Source: Candidatus Accumulibacter sp. 66-26 (GTDB lineage Bacteria; Pseudomonadota; Gammaproteobacteria; Burkholderiales; Rhodocyclaceae). From it: a DNA stretch of 64,000 nucleotides. The position numbers and the translations under genes were made by a program. Positions 19,830 through 32,273 of this stretch are shown one piece after another. Position 1 is the stretch's first letter; each line of letters begins with the position of its first letter. The notes below the pieces were generated by a model. The model was not told where the DNA came from. It was given only the letters and a program-made list of their open reading frames with translations, and ran no database searches. Location: assembly GCA_001897745.1 (NCBI GenBank), contig MKUH01000012.1:103529-167528 (forward strand), read 5' to 3'.

Positions 19830-21446
19830 ATGAGCGCAGTCCTCGTTCCCGACGCCCGATCGGCGTCCCCGCTGCCCGTTCCGGATCTGCCGAGCGGACT
19901 CCGGATTCTCTCCCGCCTGCCGCTCGCCAATCCGCAGGAGGCCGACCTTGAGCTCAACCGCTTCCTCGACGGCCTGCTGCAGGCGCCGCCCGACGCCGAG
20001 GTCTATCTCGACCTGCTGGAGCAGGCGCGCATTCCGCTCTGCTTCGTCGAGGAAGAACGCGCGCGGCGCTACATCAACAAGCCGCTGCCGCTCGCCGCGC
20101 CCGAAGCGGCCGTCTTCGATCAGGTCGTCGCCACCTGGCTCAAGGCGGCACGCGCCTACGCGCATTGCGCCCGGCTCGGAACGACCCGCGACGGCGTCGA
20201 GCACGCGCAACGCACCGCGCTGATCCTGCACCGCTGCATCTACTACACCGGGATGGCCATCGTCGAACACCACCGGGCGCGCCGCCAGCTGCCGGCGGGC
20301 CTGTGGCTGGATCTGCACGGCTACTACGCGAGCGCCGAGGAATGGGGCGTCGCCACGCTCGCCCTGCCCGACGCGCTCGACGCGCGCGGACGCGGCACGC
20401 ACTGCGCGGCGGCCTACGTCAGTCTCCTGCTGTCCGACATGGCCGGCCCCTACGGCCTGACGGTGCACGAACAGGGGCTGGTGCGGCGCTGGGCGAGCCA
20501 CTGGGCGCCGCTGGTCGGCCTGCAGCCGGCGATGCCCGGCGAAGCGCTGCCGCAGTTCGTCGTCGACCTGATGCAGGACGCCGGCCTGCGCGCGACGGCG
20601 GAATGCCTGCAGACCGAGCACCTGCGCCGCCTCGAGGGCGAGCGTCTGGCACAGCAGCTGGCGCAGGTGCGCCTGCAGTTGCAGCAGCGGGTGCCGCCGG
20701 GGCAGATCGGCCTCGGCGAGGATAGCACCGCCGACCAGTGCCAGCGCCTGCTCGAACATCTCGCCCGGCCCTGGTCGCAGGTGCGCGCGCCGCGCCGCTT
20801 CCGGCGCCACGCCACCTCGGGGCTGGCCCGCGTCTGCACCAGCTTCGAGGCCATGCACTACCGCGTCGCTGGCACCGAGTTCGCGCAGCCGGAAAACGTC
20901 AGCATGTACTCGCGGCAGGAGTTCGACCGTCTGTTCGCCTTCCGCCACATGGTCGACCCGACGCAGCAGCTGCAGGTCCAGCAGGGGCAGCTCGGTTACG
21001 ACGTGGATACCTGGGAAGTGGTCAATCAGTCGGCCAACGGCTTCCGCCTGATCCGCAGCGTCGCCGGCCGGAAGATGGAGCACGGCCAGCTGCTGGCCCT
21101 CTGCCCGGGCGACGGCGGCGGCTATCTGCTGGCCCGCGCGACCTGGCTGATGCAGGAGCGGGGCGGCGGGCTGGTGGCCGGCATCGCCGCGCTGCCCGGC
21201 ATGCCGCAGGCCGTCGCGGCGCGGCCGCTGGCGCAGCAGGGGGCGCACGCCGAAATGTACGGCCGGGCCTTCCTGCTCGGCGCCGTGCCGGCGGTCGGCA
21301 GCGAGCCGTCGCTGGTCGTGCCGCAGGGCTGGTATCGCGCCGGACGCATCATCGAGATCCACACCGACGTCGCGCGGCAGGTGAGACTGCTGCACATGCT
21401 CGAAGACGGCCCGGATTTCGAACGGGTCAGCTTCGCTCCCATCTGA
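19830..21446 (+). CDS. Conserved hypothetical protein with a degenerate PilZ-like C-terminal domain
   Basis: 538 residues, not recognised as a named family. It is soluble, has no signal peptide, and is helical and leucine/alanine-rich in the first 300 residues. The C-terminal part looks like a PilZ beta barrel: N399-Q-S-A-N-G404 fits the (D/N)xSxxG motif. Strand-like segments GQLLALCPG, LARATWL and VAGIAALPG follow, as in PilZ proteins. The partner RxxxR motif is not at its usual 20-30 residues upstream. The nearest candidate is R322-RFR-R326, about 75 residues away, so either there is an insertion or the domain does not bind c-di-GMP. It is convergent with phoR (6 bases between stops) and lies 4.6 kb beyond the c-di-GMP-controlled pel operon. 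Function unknown; the PilZ link is inference. Confidence 0.6.
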   Translation: MSAVLVPDARSASPLPVPDLPSGLRILSRLPLANPQEADLELNRFLDGLLQAPPDAEVYLDLLEQARIPLCFVEEERARRYINKPLPLAAPEAAVFDQVVATWLKAARAYAHCARLGTTRDGVEHAQRTALILHRCIYYTGMAIVEHHRARRQLPAGLWLDLHGYYASAEEWGVATLALPDALDARGRGTHCAAAYVSLLLSDMAGPYGLTVHEQGLVRRWASHWAPLVGLQPAMPGEALPQFVVDLMQDAGLRATAECLQTEHLRRLEGERLAQQLAQVRLQLQQRVPPGQIGLGEDSTADQCQRLLEHLARPWSQVRAPRRFRRHATSGLARVCTSFEAMHYRVAGTEFAQPENVSMYSRQEFDRLFAFRHMVDPTQQLQVQQGQLGYDVDTWEVVNQSANGFRLIRSVAGRKMEHGQLLALCPGDGGGYLLARATWLMQERGGGLVAGIAALPGMPQAVAARPLAQQGAHAEMYGRAFLLGAVPAVGSEPSLVVPQGWYRAGRIIEIHTDVARQVRLLHMLEDGPDFERVSFAPI

Positions 21447-21452
21447 ACGGCG

Positions 21453-22790
21453 TCAGCCGAGAAGGCGGCGCGACGGAAAGCGGGCGACGAAGGTGCTCCC
21501 CTTGCCCGGTTCGCTGTGCACATCCAGAACCGCCTGGTGGCGGGTCAGCACGTGCTTGACGATGGCCAGTCCCAGCCCGGTGCCGCCGGTTTCCCGCGAG
21601 CGGCTGCGGTCGACCCGGTAGAAGCGCTCGGTCAGGCGCGGCAGATGCTGCGGCGCGATGCCGATGCCGCTGTCGCTCACTGCGAATTCCCCGCAGGCGC
21701 CGCCTCCGGCGCTTCCGCCGTTTCCGCCGTTTCCGCTGCGCACACGCCAGCTCAAGCCGATATGCCCGCCGGCCGGGGTGTAGCGCACGGCATTGCTGGC
21801 CAGGTTGCCGAAGGCGCTGCGCAGTTCGTTGGCGCTGCCGCTGATGCAGGCCGGCGCATCGATGCTCAGCGTGATCTCGTGCCGCCCGCCGGAGAGCGCC
21901 TCGGCCTCGGCGACGATGCTGCGCAGCAGCGGCTCGAGCTCGACGCGCTCCTCGGCCTGTCCGGAGCCGCCGGTTTCGAGCGCCGACAGCGTCAGCAGGT
22001 CCTCGATCAGGCGCTGCATGCGTGCCGACTGCTCGCAGATCAGCCCGAGGTAGTGCTTCACCTCGGCCTCGGCGTATGCTGCATAGTCGTCGGCGAGCAT
22101 TTCGGCAAAGCCGGCGACGACGGTGAGCGGCGTCTTCAACTCGTGCGAGACGTTGGCGATGAAGTCGCGGCGCATCGTTTCCAGGCGTTCGAGCTGGCTG
22201 ACGTCACGCGAGAGCAGCAGGTTCTGGTCGTTGCCGTAGGGAATCACCTGCAGGAGCAGGGTCTGCCCGTCGACGCGGTCGCTGTGGAAGACCAGCGGCT
22301 CCTCGTAGCGCCCGGCGTCGAGATAGGCGACGAAATCGGGATGGCGGATCAGATTGGTCAGGGCCTGCCCGCCGTCGGTTTCGGCGGACAGCTGGAAGTG
22401 CCCCTCGGCGCGCGCATTGATCCAGATGATCTGGCGGTGCCTGTTGAAGGCGATGATGCCGTCGGGCAGGGCCTGCGCCGCCTGCGTGAAGCTCTCCAGC
22501 GTATCCGACAGCACCTGCTGTTGGCCGGTGCGGATGCGCACGCGGCGGTGCAGGCCGGCGAAAGCGATGTCCCAGGCACCGCGGCTGACCGGCAGGGGCG
22601 CGTCGAGCGGACCGCGCAGCCAGCGGATCAGGCGCCCGAGCTGATGCAGGTGCCAGCAGAGCAGCAGCAGCAATGCGCCGCCCACGGCGGCGAGCGCCCA
22701 CTGCGGGCCGTGGAATACGCGCACCAGCGCGTAGACGAAAACGGCGATGCACAGCAGCCAGCCGATGGCGCGCCCCCAGACCGAACTCAT
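21453..22790 (-). CDS. phoR: Phosphate regulon sensor histidine kinase PhoR
   Basis: Membrane sensor kinase partner of PhoB; controls phosphate-starvation genes through the Pst/PhoU system. 445 residues: two N-terminal membrane helices (about 8-25 and 30-47), then a PAS domain (about 95-200, ALPDGIIAFNRHRQIIWIN). The phosphoacceptor is H216 in NVSHELKTPL. The HATPase domain carries N, G1 (DSGIGI) and G2 (GTGLGLAIVKH) boxes. The single periplasmic turn is very short, as in other PhoR proteins that sense via the transporter. It starts 25 bases after phoB. A glycine/serine run precedes the G1 box. Confidence 0.93.
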   Translation of the reverse strand: MSSVWGRAIGWLLCIAVFVYALVRVFHGPQWALAAVGGALLLLLCWHLHQLGRLIRWLRGPLDAPLPVSRGAWDIAFAGLHRRVRIRTGQQQVLSDTLESFTQAAQALPDGIIAFNRHRQIIWINARAEGHFQLSAETDGGQALTNLIRHPDFVAYLDAGRYEEPLVFHSDRVDGQTLLLQVIPYGNDQNLLLSRDVSQLERLETMRRDFIANVSHELKTPLTVVAGFAEMLADDYAAYAEAEVKHYLGLICEQSARMQRLIEDLLTLSALETGGSGQAEERVELEPLLRSIVAEAEALSGGRHEITLSIDAPACISGSANELRSAFGNLASNAVRYTPAGGHIGLSWRVRSGNGGNGGSAGGGACGEFAVSDSGIGIAPQHLPRLTERFYRVDRSRSRETGGTGLGLAIVKHVLTRHQAVLDVHSEPGKGSTFVARFPSRRLLG

Positions 22791-22815
22791 CGCGCCGCCC
22801 TCCGCCGCGCCGCCT

Positions 22816-23508
22816 TCATTCGACCTGCGCCGAACAGCGGTAGCCGCTGCCGCGCACGGTCTGGATCAGGCGGTCGTGGCCGGTGGCTTCGAGCGCGCTG
22901 CGCAGGCGACGGATGTGCACATCGACCGTGCGCTCCTCGACGAAAACGTGGTCGCCCCATACTTGGTCGAGCAACTGCGTGCGGCTATGCACGCGCTCGG
23001 CGTGCGTCATGAAGAAGTGCAGCAGGCGGAACTCGGTGGGGCCGAGGTCGATCGCCTTGCCGTCGCCGGACACCCGGTGCGTCGCCGGGTCGAGGCGCAG
23101 CCCCTCGATCTCGACCGCATCCTCGGTCATCTGCGGCGCCCGGCGGCGGAGCACGGCTTTGATGCGGGCGAGCAGTTCGCGCGGCGAGAAGGGCTTGGTC
23201 AGATAGTCGTCGGCGCCGGCTTCGAGGCCGGCGATCTTGTCGTGCTCCTCGCTGCGCGCGGTGAGCATGATGATCGGCAGGTCGCGCGTGCGTTCGTCGG
23301 CACGCAGGCGGCGAGCGAACTGAAGGCCGGGCATGCCGGGCAGCATCCAGTCGAGCAGGACGACGTCGGGCAGCGTGTCGCGCACCAGCAGCGCCGCCTC
23401 TTCGGCGTCGTTGGCGCGCAGGACGTGGTGGCCGGCGTGCAGCAAGTTGGCTGCGATCAGCTCCTGGATCGCCGGTTCGTCTTCGACCACGAGGATGTTG
23501 GCGGGCAT
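22816..23508 (-). CDS. phoB: Phosphate regulon response regulator PhoB
   Basis: OmpR-class DNA-binding regulator activated by PhoR. 230 residues: receiver domain with phosphoacceptor D53 in LLDWMLPG and lysine in YLTKPFSPREL. The winged-helix output domain (about 130-230) contains RTVDVHIRRLRSAL and the terminal GSGYRC strand. It is the first gene of a phoB-phoR operon and sits behind a well-matched Pho box, so it should be autoregulated by phosphate limitation. Confidence 0.96.
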   Translation of the reverse strand: MPANILVVEDEPAIQELIAANLLHAGHHVLRANDAEEAALLVRDTLPDVVLLDWMLPGMPGLQFARRLRADERTRDLPIIMLTARSEEHDKIAGLEAGADDYLTKPFSPRELLARIKAVLRRRAPQMTEDAVEIEGLRLDPATHRVSGDGKAIDLGPTEFRLLHFFMTHAERVHSRTQLLDQVWGDHVFVEERTVDVHIRRLRSALEATGHDRLIQTVRGSGYRCSAQVE

Positions 23509-23555
23509 AGAAACAGGGTCTCCTTTATCGATGGCGACCAGTTTATGAATGCGCG

Positions 23556-23573
23556 ATTACAGAATGATGACAG
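23556..23573 (-). promoter_or_regulatory. Pho box upstream of phoB
   Basis: On the minus strand the sequence is CTGTCAT-catt-CTGTAAT, two 7-base half sites separated by four bases. It fits the PhoB consensus in all but one position of the second half site. It lies about 48 bases upstream of the phoB ATG, where it could replace a -35 element. Confidence 0.8.
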
Positions 23574-23629
23574 CGCCGGGAAGGGACCGGGGCAGAGGTC
23601 GGAAAGTACCGTCGGACGGGCTTCTGCGC

Positions 23630-23635
23630 TATGAT
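23630..23635 (+). promoter_or_regulatory. Possible -10 box for the DUF971-ubiE operon
   Basis: TATGAT lies 30 bases upstream of the DUF971 ATG in the phoB/DUF971 divergent region. The -35 at the expected distance (TACCGT) is poor, so support is weak. Confidence 0.3.
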
Positions 23636-23664
23636 AGCGCGTCCACTTGCACACAGGGGCACCC

Positions 23665-24090
23665 ATGGCCGGGCTCGATCACAACACGCCGATTCCGAGC
23701 GAAATCAAGCTGCATCAAAAGTCGAACCTGCTCGAACTCGCTTACGAAAACGGCGAGCGCTTCGAGCTCTCCTGCGAATTCCTGCGCGTCTTCACGCCGT
23801 CCGCCGAGGCGCGCGGCCACGGGCCGGGCCAGGAAACCCTGCAGATCGGCAAGCGCGACGTGCGCATCGAGCGCATCGAACAGGTCGGCAACTACGCGAT
23901 CAAGCCGGTCTTCTCCGACGGCCACGACAGCGGAATCTACTCCTGGGACATGCTCTACAACCTCGGCACGCACCAGGCCGAGCTCTGGCAGACCTATCTC
24001 GAACGCCTCGCCGCCGAAGGCGCCAGCCGCGACCCGGCCGAATGCCCACCGGCACCCGCCAAGCCGCACGGCGGCTGCGGTTCCCACTGA
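23665..24090 (+). CDS. DUF971 protein (gamma-butyrobetaine hydroxylase-like N-terminal domain)
   Basis: A 141-residue protein consisting of the small DUF971/GBBH-like domain, with [30 protein letters not shown] at the start and [12 protein letters not shown] near the end. It has a Pro/Ala/Gly tail ending GGCGSH. In oxygenases this domain binds zinc or iron-sulfur partners; free-standing members are linked to Fe-S protein handling in some bacteria. Its role here is not established. The ATG at 23665 follows AGGGGC. An in-frame TTG 18 bases upstream is less likely. It precedes ubiE by 35 bases, a common arrangement in betaproteobacteria. Confidence 0.85.
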   Translation: MAGLDHNTPIPSEIKLHQKSNLLELAYENGERFELSCEFLRVFTPSAEARGHGPGQETLQIGKRDVRIERIEQVGNYAIKPVFSDGHDSGIYSWDMLYNLGTHQAELWQTYLERLAAEGASRDPAECPPAPAKPHGGCGSH

Positions 24091-24125
24091 GCCTCATTTT
24101 TCGAATTCAAACGATCTCCGCACAG

Positions 24126-24866
24126 ATGAACGACAAGAACTCCACCCATTTCGGCTTCGAGCAGGTCGCCGAAGCCGAAAAGGCGCGCCGCGTCGCCGAC
24201 GTGTTCGATTCCGTGGCGCAACGCTACGACCTGATGAACGACCTCATGTCGGGCGGCATGCACCGCCTGTGGAAGGCGTTCACGATCGCCCGCAGCGGCG
24301 TGCGCGAAGGCTCGCGCGTCCTCGACGTGGCCGGCGGCACCGGCGACCTCTCGCTGGCCTTCGCCAAGCGCGTCGGCAAGACCGGCGAGGTCTGGCTGAC
24401 CGACATCAACAACGCGATGCTGACCAACGGGCGCGACCGCCTGTGCGACAAGGGCTTCCTGATCCCCGTCGCGCAGTGCGACGCCGAGAAGCTGCCCTTC
24501 CCCGACGACTACTTCGACTGCGTGACCGTCGCCTTCGGCCTGCGCAACATGACGCACAAGGAAGCCGCCCTCGCCGAAATGCGCCGCGTCCTGCGCCCGG
24601 GCGGCCGCCTGCTGGTGCTCGAATTCTCGCAGGTCTGGAAGCCGCTGGCGCCCGCCTACGACTTCTACTCGTTCAAGATCATCCCGCGCATCGGCCAGCT
24701 CATCACGCAGGACGAGGCCAGCTACCGCTACCTCGCCGAATCGATCCGCGTGCACCCCGATCAGGAAACCCTCAAGTCGATGATGGAGCAAGTCGGGCTC
24801 GAAAAGGTCGAGTACTTCAACATGACCCTGGGCGTCGTCGCCCTGCATCGCGGCTTCAAATTCTGA
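24126..24866 (+). CDS. ubiE: Ubiquinone/menaquinone C-methyltransferase UbiE
   Basis: SAM-dependent methyltransferase acting on 2-polyprenyl-6-methoxy-benzoquinol (and demethylmenaquinol). It has 246 residues. The N-terminus [23 protein letters not shown] and motif [12 protein letters not shown] are diagnostic. [19 protein letters not shown] is the UbiE signature, and the C-terminus is [10 protein letters not shown]. It is co-directional with a Tim44-like gene and ubiJ, forming a ubiquinone-biosynthesis cluster. Confidence 0.97.
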   Translation: MNDKNSTHFGFEQVAEAEKARRVADVFDSVAQRYDLMNDLMSGGMHRLWKAFTIARSGVREGSRVLDVAGGTGDLSLAFAKRVGKTGEVWLTDINNAMLTNGRDRLCDKGFLIPVAQCDAEKLPFPDDYFDCVTVAFGLRNMTHKEAALAEMRRVLRPGGRLLVLEFSQVWKPLAPAYDFYSFKIIPRIGQLITQDEASYRYLAESIRVHPDQETLKSMMEQVGLEKVEYFNMTLGVVALHRGFKF

Positions 24867-24893
24867 AACACCTGGAATCACCCCGGAGAAGAC

Positions 24894-25778
24894 ATGAAAA
24901 AGACCCTGTTTGCGATTCTGCTCGGCGTGCTGAGCCTCGGCCTGACGATCGGCGACGCGGAAGCCAAGCGCTTCGGCGGCGGCAAATCGTCCGGCATGCA
25001 ACGCGACTCGGTGACGCAGCGGCAGGCGAGCACACCCCCTGCCGCAGCCCCGCAACAGAACGCCGCCGCTCCGGCGGCTGCACCGCAGGCCGGCGCCCCC
25101 GCTGCCGCCCCCAAGCGCAACTGGCTCGGGCCGATCGCCGGCCTCGCCGCCGGTCTCGGCATCGCCGCCCTGCTCTCGCACTTCGGGCTCGGCGCCGGCA
25201 TGGCGAACTTCCTGATGATCGCCCTGCTCGTGTTCGCCGCGTTCTTCGTTTTCCGCCTGCTCTTCCGCCGCAATCAAGGCGCGGCGCCGGCCGCCCAGGG
25301 CCTGCAGTACGCCGGCGCCCCGGCCGCGCAGCCGCTGCCCGTGAGCGCGCCGCCGGAATTCGCCCAGGGCGCAGCCAGCCCCGCGGCGCCGACCGCCCGC
25401 AACATCCCCGAGGGCTTCGACAGTGAGGGCTTCGTGCGCATCGCCAAGCTGAACTTCGTGCGCCTGCAGGCCGCCAACGACGCCAAGAACCTCGACGACC
25501 TGCGCGAATTCGTCAGCCCCGAAATGTTCGCCGAGATCAAGCTGCAGATGGACGAGCGCGGCGACGCGGCGCAGCAGACCGACGTCGTCACGCTCAACGG
25601 CGAGCTGCTCGAAGTGACGAGCGACGGCAACCGGCACATCGCCAGCGTGCGTTTCAGCGGCATGATCCGCGAGGAAGCCGGCGGCGCGGCGCACCCCTTC
25701 GACGAAGTCTGGAATCTCGCCAAGCCGCTCGACGGCAGCAAGGGCTGGGTCGTCGCCGGCATCCAGCAGCTCGCCTGA
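24894..25778 (+). CDS. Tim44-domain secreted/membrane protein
   Basis: 294 residues. A signal peptide or anchor (1-24, ending DAEAKRFGGGKS) is followed by an alanine/proline/glutamine-rich linker (about 40-80). Two adjacent membrane helices come next (about 78-125). A Tim44-like C-terminal domain (about 150-290, ending GSKGWVVAGIQQL) resembles the mitochondrial import protein's lipid-contacting domain. The gene sits between ubiE and ubiJ, 4 bases before ubiJ. That context and the fold suggest a membrane-linked helper, but the function in bacteria is not defined. Confidence 0.85.
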   Translation: MKKTLFAILLGVLSLGLTIGDAEAKRFGGGKSSGMQRDSVTQRQASTPPAAAPQQNAAAPAAAPQAGAPAAAPKRNWLGPIAGLAAGLGIAALLSHFGLGAGMANFLMIALLVFAAFFVFRLLFRRNQGAAPAAQGLQYAGAPAAQPLPVSAPPEFAQGAASPAAPTARNIPEGFDSEGFVRIAKLNFVRLQAANDAKNLDDLREFVSPEMFAEIKLQMDERGDAAQQTDVVTLNGELLEVTSDGNRHIASVRFSGMIREEAGGAAHPFDEVWNLAKPLDGSKGWVVAGIQQLA

Positions 25779-25782
25779 AACG

Positions 25783-26355
25783 ATGCTGCTTGACCGCGCC
25801 CTCGCCTTCGCCAATCACCTGCTCGCCGCCGAGGACTGGGCGAGGGCGCGTCTGAAGCCCTTCGCCGGGCAGACGGCGCGCCTAGAGATCGGCGCGCTCG
25901 CGCTTCCCCTGCGCATCGACGGCGACGGCCGCCTGCGGCGCGGCGACAAGCTCGGCGAGACCGGCGTCAGCATCCGCCTGCCGGACGACACGCCGCTGCG
26001 CTGGTTGACCGATCGCGCCTCCGTATTCGCCGCCGCGCGTATTTCCGGCTCGGCCGACTTCGCCGAGGCGCTCGCCTTCGTTTTCCGCAATCTGCGTTGG
26101 GACGTCGAGGCCGATCTGGCCGGCATCGTCGGCGACATCGCCGCGCACCGCCTGTTGCGCGGCGCGCGCGAGCTCGGCGCCTGGCAGGGCCGCCAGCTGC
26201 GCAACCTTGCCGCCAACGTCGCCGAGTTCCTCACCGAAGAGCGGCCGACACTCGCGCACGCCGCCGACGTAAGCGCTTTCTGCGGCGCCGTCGATGCCCT
26301 GCGCGACGACTGCACCCGCCTCGAAAGCCGCCTGCTGAAGCACGTCGCCGGCTAA
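25783..26355 (+). CDS. ubiJ: Ubiquinone biosynthesis accessory factor UbiJ
   Basis: 190 residues with an N-terminal SCP2-like lipid-binding domain (about 10-115, GVSIRLPDDTPLRWLTD and ARISGSADFAEAL) and a helical tail. In the Ubi complex UbiJ binds the hydrophobic quinone intermediates and partners UbiK. The ATG at 25783 is 4 bases after the Tim44-like stop. In many relatives ubiB follows directly; here the next genes are the atp operon on the other strand, so ubiB must be elsewhere. About 230 bases after this gene hold no gene that I can support. Confidence 0.88.
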   Translation: MLLDRALAFANHLLAAEDWARARLKPFAGQTARLEIGALALPLRIDGDGRLRRGDKLGETGVSIRLPDDTPLRWLTDRASVFAAARISGSADFAEALAFVFRNLRWDVEADLAGIVGDIAAHRLLRGARELGAWQGRQLRNLAANVAEFLTEERPTLAHAADVSAFCGAVDALRDDCTRLESRLLKHVAG

Positions 26356-26534
26356 GCCGGCGCGCTTGCTTGCATTCGGCCTGCAGGCAATTACACAAGA
26401 TTGAGCGACAGCGAGCCAGTTCCGCACGTCCTCTTGCGTTCCGATTCCAGCCGCCTTCCCTACTTTTGCAAAAAGGGGCAAGGCCGATCAGGGCCGGGCA
26501 GTATCAAATTGATCAACGGCGGGTCATAACCATG

Positions 26535-26566
26535 AAAAAAGGCAGCCGAAGCTGCCTTTTTTATTG
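26535..26566. terminator. Bidirectional terminator between ubiJ and atpC
   Basis: GGCAGC-cgaa-GCTGCC (26541-26556) is flanked by A6 on the left and T6 on the right, so it ends transcripts from both sides. On the minus strand it is a UUCG-loop stem with a T run 20 bases after the atpC stop. On the plus strand it could end the ubiE-ubiJ transcript. Confidence 0.92.
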
Positions 26567-26585
26567 CTGCACAATCGCCGAACGC

Positions 26586-27011
26586 TCAGTGTCCCCGCTT
26601 GCGCAGACGCTGAATCGTCTGCAGCTGGGCGATGGCTTGCGCCAGCTCCGCTTCCGCAGCGGCGTAGTCGAACTCGGCCTTGCGGTTCTGCAGGGCTTCC
26701 TCGGCACGCTTCTTCGCCTCGAGCGCCTTGGCCTCGTCGAGGTCGGCGGCGCGCATCGCGGTGTCGGCCAGCACGGTGATCATCTGCGGTTGCACCTCGA
26801 GCATGCCGCCCGAGACGTAAACCATTTCGAACTCGTCCTGGTCGGGCACCTTGAGGCGAACGGTACCGGGCTTGATCCGCGTCAGCAACGCCGTGTGGCG
26901 CGGATAGATGCCCAGTTCGCCCGCCTCGCCCGGGAACACGGCGAACTCGACGGTGCCCGAGAAGATCGACTCTTCCGCGCTCACCACATCGACATGTACG
27001 GTCATTGCCAT
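26586..27011 (-). CDS. atpC: ATP synthase epsilon subunit
   Basis: Central-stalk subunit that couples and regulates F1. 141 residues: beta-sandwich domain (about 1-88, [13 protein letters not shown] and [14 protein letters not shown]) plus a C-terminal two-helix arm that can inhibit ATP hydrolysis. Last gene of the atp operon, 28 bases after atpD and followed by a strong terminator. An alternative ATG two codons in (MTVHVDVV) is equally plausible. Confidence 0.97.
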   Translation of the reverse strand: MAMTVHVDVVSAEESIFSGTVEFAVFPGEAGELGIYPRHTALLTRIKPGTVRLKVPDQDEFEMVYVSGGMLEVQPQMITVLADTAMRAADLDEAKALEAKKRAEEALQNRKAEFDYAAAEAELAQAIAQLQTIQRLRKRGH

Positions 27012-27039
27012 AGCTGGTTCCCCTTAACGGTGCCGCAAG

Positions 27040-28455
<1,416 letters not shown>

Positions 28456-28481
28456 CTAACTTGTGAATTCGTTACGCTGCG

Positions 28482-29345
28482 TCAAACCGCCGCGGCGCCG
28501 CTGCAGATCTCGGACAGCTCTTTGGTGATCGCAGCCTGGCGCGCCTTGTTGTAGACGAGCTTCAGTTCGCCGATCACGTTCTTGGCGTTGTCCGACGCCG
28601 ACTTCATGGCCACCATCCGCGCGCTTTGCTCGGACGCCATGTTTTCGGCCACTGCCTGATAGATCATCGCTTCGACGTAACGGATCAGGAGGTCGTCGAT
28701 GACCGACTTGGGATCGGGTTCATAGACGTAGTCCCAGTTGGTCGAAGCCGAGCCGACGGAGTCGCCGGACAGCGGCAGCAGCTGTTCGATCACCGGCTCC
28801 TGCTTCATCGTGTTGATGAAGCGGGTGGACGCGATGTACAGCGCATCGATCTCGCCGGCCATGAACGCATCGAGCTGAACCTTGATCGGTCCGATCAGCT
28901 TCTCCAGATGCGGCGTGTCGCCGAGGGCGGTGACGTGCGAGACGATTTCAGCGCCGGCACGCTGCATGAAGCCGAGACCCTTGTTGCCGATGCAGGTCGC
29001 CTGCAGACCCGCACCCTGGTCCTCCCATTCCTTCATGCGGCCGAGCACCATGCGCAGCACGTTGCTGTTCAAGCCGCCGCACAGGCCCTTGTCCGAAGTG
29101 ACGACGATCAGGCCCACCTTCTTGACCGGCGTGCGCTGGTGCAGGAAGGCGTGCTTGTACTCGGTCAGGGCATGCGAGAGGTTAGCCGCAACGCGCCGGA
29201 TCTTCTCGCCATAGGGACGGGAAGCACGCATCCGCTCCTGCGCCTTGCGCATCTTGGATGCGGCCACCATCTCCATGGCCTTGGTGATCTTGCGCGTGTT
29301 TTCGACGCTCTTGATCTTGTTGCGAATTTCCTTGCCGCTAGGCAT
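28482..29345 (-). CDS. atpG: ATP synthase gamma subunit
   Basis: Rotor shaft of F1. 287 residues with the N-terminal coiled coil [28 protein letters not shown] and the C-terminal helix [21 protein letters not shown]. Both are strongly conserved parts of the shaft. Lies between atpA and atpD in the standard order. Confidence 0.98.
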   Translation of the reverse strand: MPSGKEIRNKIKSVENTRKITKAMEMVAASKMRKAQERMRASRPYGEKIRRVAANLSHALTEYKHAFLHQRTPVKKVGLIVVTSDKGLCGGLNSNVLRMVLGRMKEWEDQGAGLQATCIGNKGLGFMQRAGAEIVSHVTALGDTPHLEKLIGPIKVQLDAFMAGEIDALYIASTRFINTMKQEPVIEQLLPLSGDSVGSASTNWDYVYEPDPKSVIDDLLIRYVEAMIYQAVAENMASEQSARMVAMKSASDNAKNVIGELKLVYNKARQAAITKELSEICSGAAAV

Positions 29346-29365
29346 GGCGCTCTCCTAACGGCGGA

Positions 29366-30904
<1,539 letters not shown>

Positions 30905-30913
30905 GAATTTCTC

Positions 30914-31450
30914 CTAGTTCTTGAGCGCCGAGGCCATCGCTTCGAGCTTGCCGCGCACGGAAGCATCCAGCATCTGGTCACCGACCGCCACTCTGACCCC
31001 GCCGATCAGCGCCGGATCGACTTCGACCCTGGGCTGGAGCTTGGCGCCGAAATGGACCTCAAGCTGGCTCATCAGATTTTTCAGTTGTGCATCGTCGAGC
31101 GGAAAGGCGCTGGAAACGAAAGCGTCCTTGACCCCTTCTTCCGCACTCTTGAGCTGCTCGTAGGTTTCCTGGATCTGCGTCAGGACGTCGAGGCGTTCGT
31201 TCTCGGCCAGGAGGTTGATGAAATTCACCAGATCCTGGTTGCCGGCTTCGCCGGAAAGAGACACGAAAAGCTGGGCGACCTGTCCGGCGGAAAGCTTCGG
31301 GTTGCCGATGACCTGGGTCATTTCGGCATCCTGGGCGATGGCGGCGAGCAGCTTGAGTCGATCCGACCAAGCCGCCAGCGCCTTGCTTTCCCGCGCCAGG
31401 CGGAAAACCGCCTCCGCATAGGGACGAGCGATGGTGACAGATTCAGCCAT
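30914..31450 (-). CDS. atpH: ATP synthase delta subunit
   Basis: Peripheral-stalk subunit connecting F1 to the b subunits. 178 residues, starting ESVTIARPYAEAVFRLA and ending with the two-strand segment VEVDPALIGGVRVAVGDQMLDAS, both hallmarks of the family. Follows atpF by 5 bases. Confidence 0.97.
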   Translation of the reverse strand: MAESVTIARPYAEAVFRLARESKALAAWSDRLKLLAAIAQDAEMTQVIGNPKLSAGQVAQLFVSLSGEAGNQDLVNFINLLAENERLDVLTQIQETYEQLKSAEEGVKDAFVSSAFPLDDAQLKNLMSQLEVHFGAKLQPRVEVDPALIGGVRVAVGDQMLDASVRGKLEAMASALKN

Positions 31451-31455
31451 GAGCG

Positions 31456-31926
31456 TTACAGATCCTGTTTGATCGCGACCAGCATGTCGGCGTGCGCCTT
31501 GGCGTCGATTTCGCGGCGCAGGATCTTCTCTGCACCGGCGACGGCCAGTTCGGCAACGCGTTCACGCAGGGCTTCCTTGGCGCGAGCGGCTTCCTGCTCG
31601 ATCTCGGCCTTGGCGCCGGCGACGACCTTGTCGGCCTCGACCTTGGCTTGTGCCTTGGCTTCTTCGATGATTTGCAGGGCACGCTTGTCGGCCTGGGCAA
31701 GCACCTCGGCTGCCTTCTCTTTGCCTTCGCGCAGAGAGTCAGCGGAGCGCTTGGTCGCAAGCTCGAGGTCGTGCTTGCCGCGTTCAGCGGCAGCCAGACC
31801 GTCGGCGATCTTCTTCGCGCGCTCGTCTAGCGCCTTCACAATGGGCGGCCACACGAATTTCATCGTGAACCACGCCAGAATGAAGAACACAACGAGCTGG
31901 GCGACCAGAGTTGCGTTCAGATTCAC
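31456..31926 (-). CDS. atpF: ATP synthase b subunit
   Basis: Stator arm of Fo. 156 residues: one N-terminal membrane helix (about 5-25) and a long charged, alanine-rich coiled coil. The start is GTG (31924-31926), giving [10 protein letters not shown], the usual N-terminus; no ATG is suitably placed. Confidence 0.97.
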   Translation of the reverse strand: MNLNATLVAQLVVFFILAWFTMKFVWPPIVKALDERAKKIADGLAAAERGKHDLELATKRSADSLREGKEKAAEVLAQADKRALQIIEEAKAQAKVEADKVVAGAKAEIEQEAARAKEALRERVAELAVAGAEKILRREIDAKAHADMLVAIKQDL

Positions 31927-31966
31927 GGTAGTCTTCCCTCAGAAAGGTTGATGGGGAGAGGTCCGA

Positions 31967-32251
<285 letters not shown>

Positions 32252-32273
32252 TTAAACAGCGACAAACTGGAAA

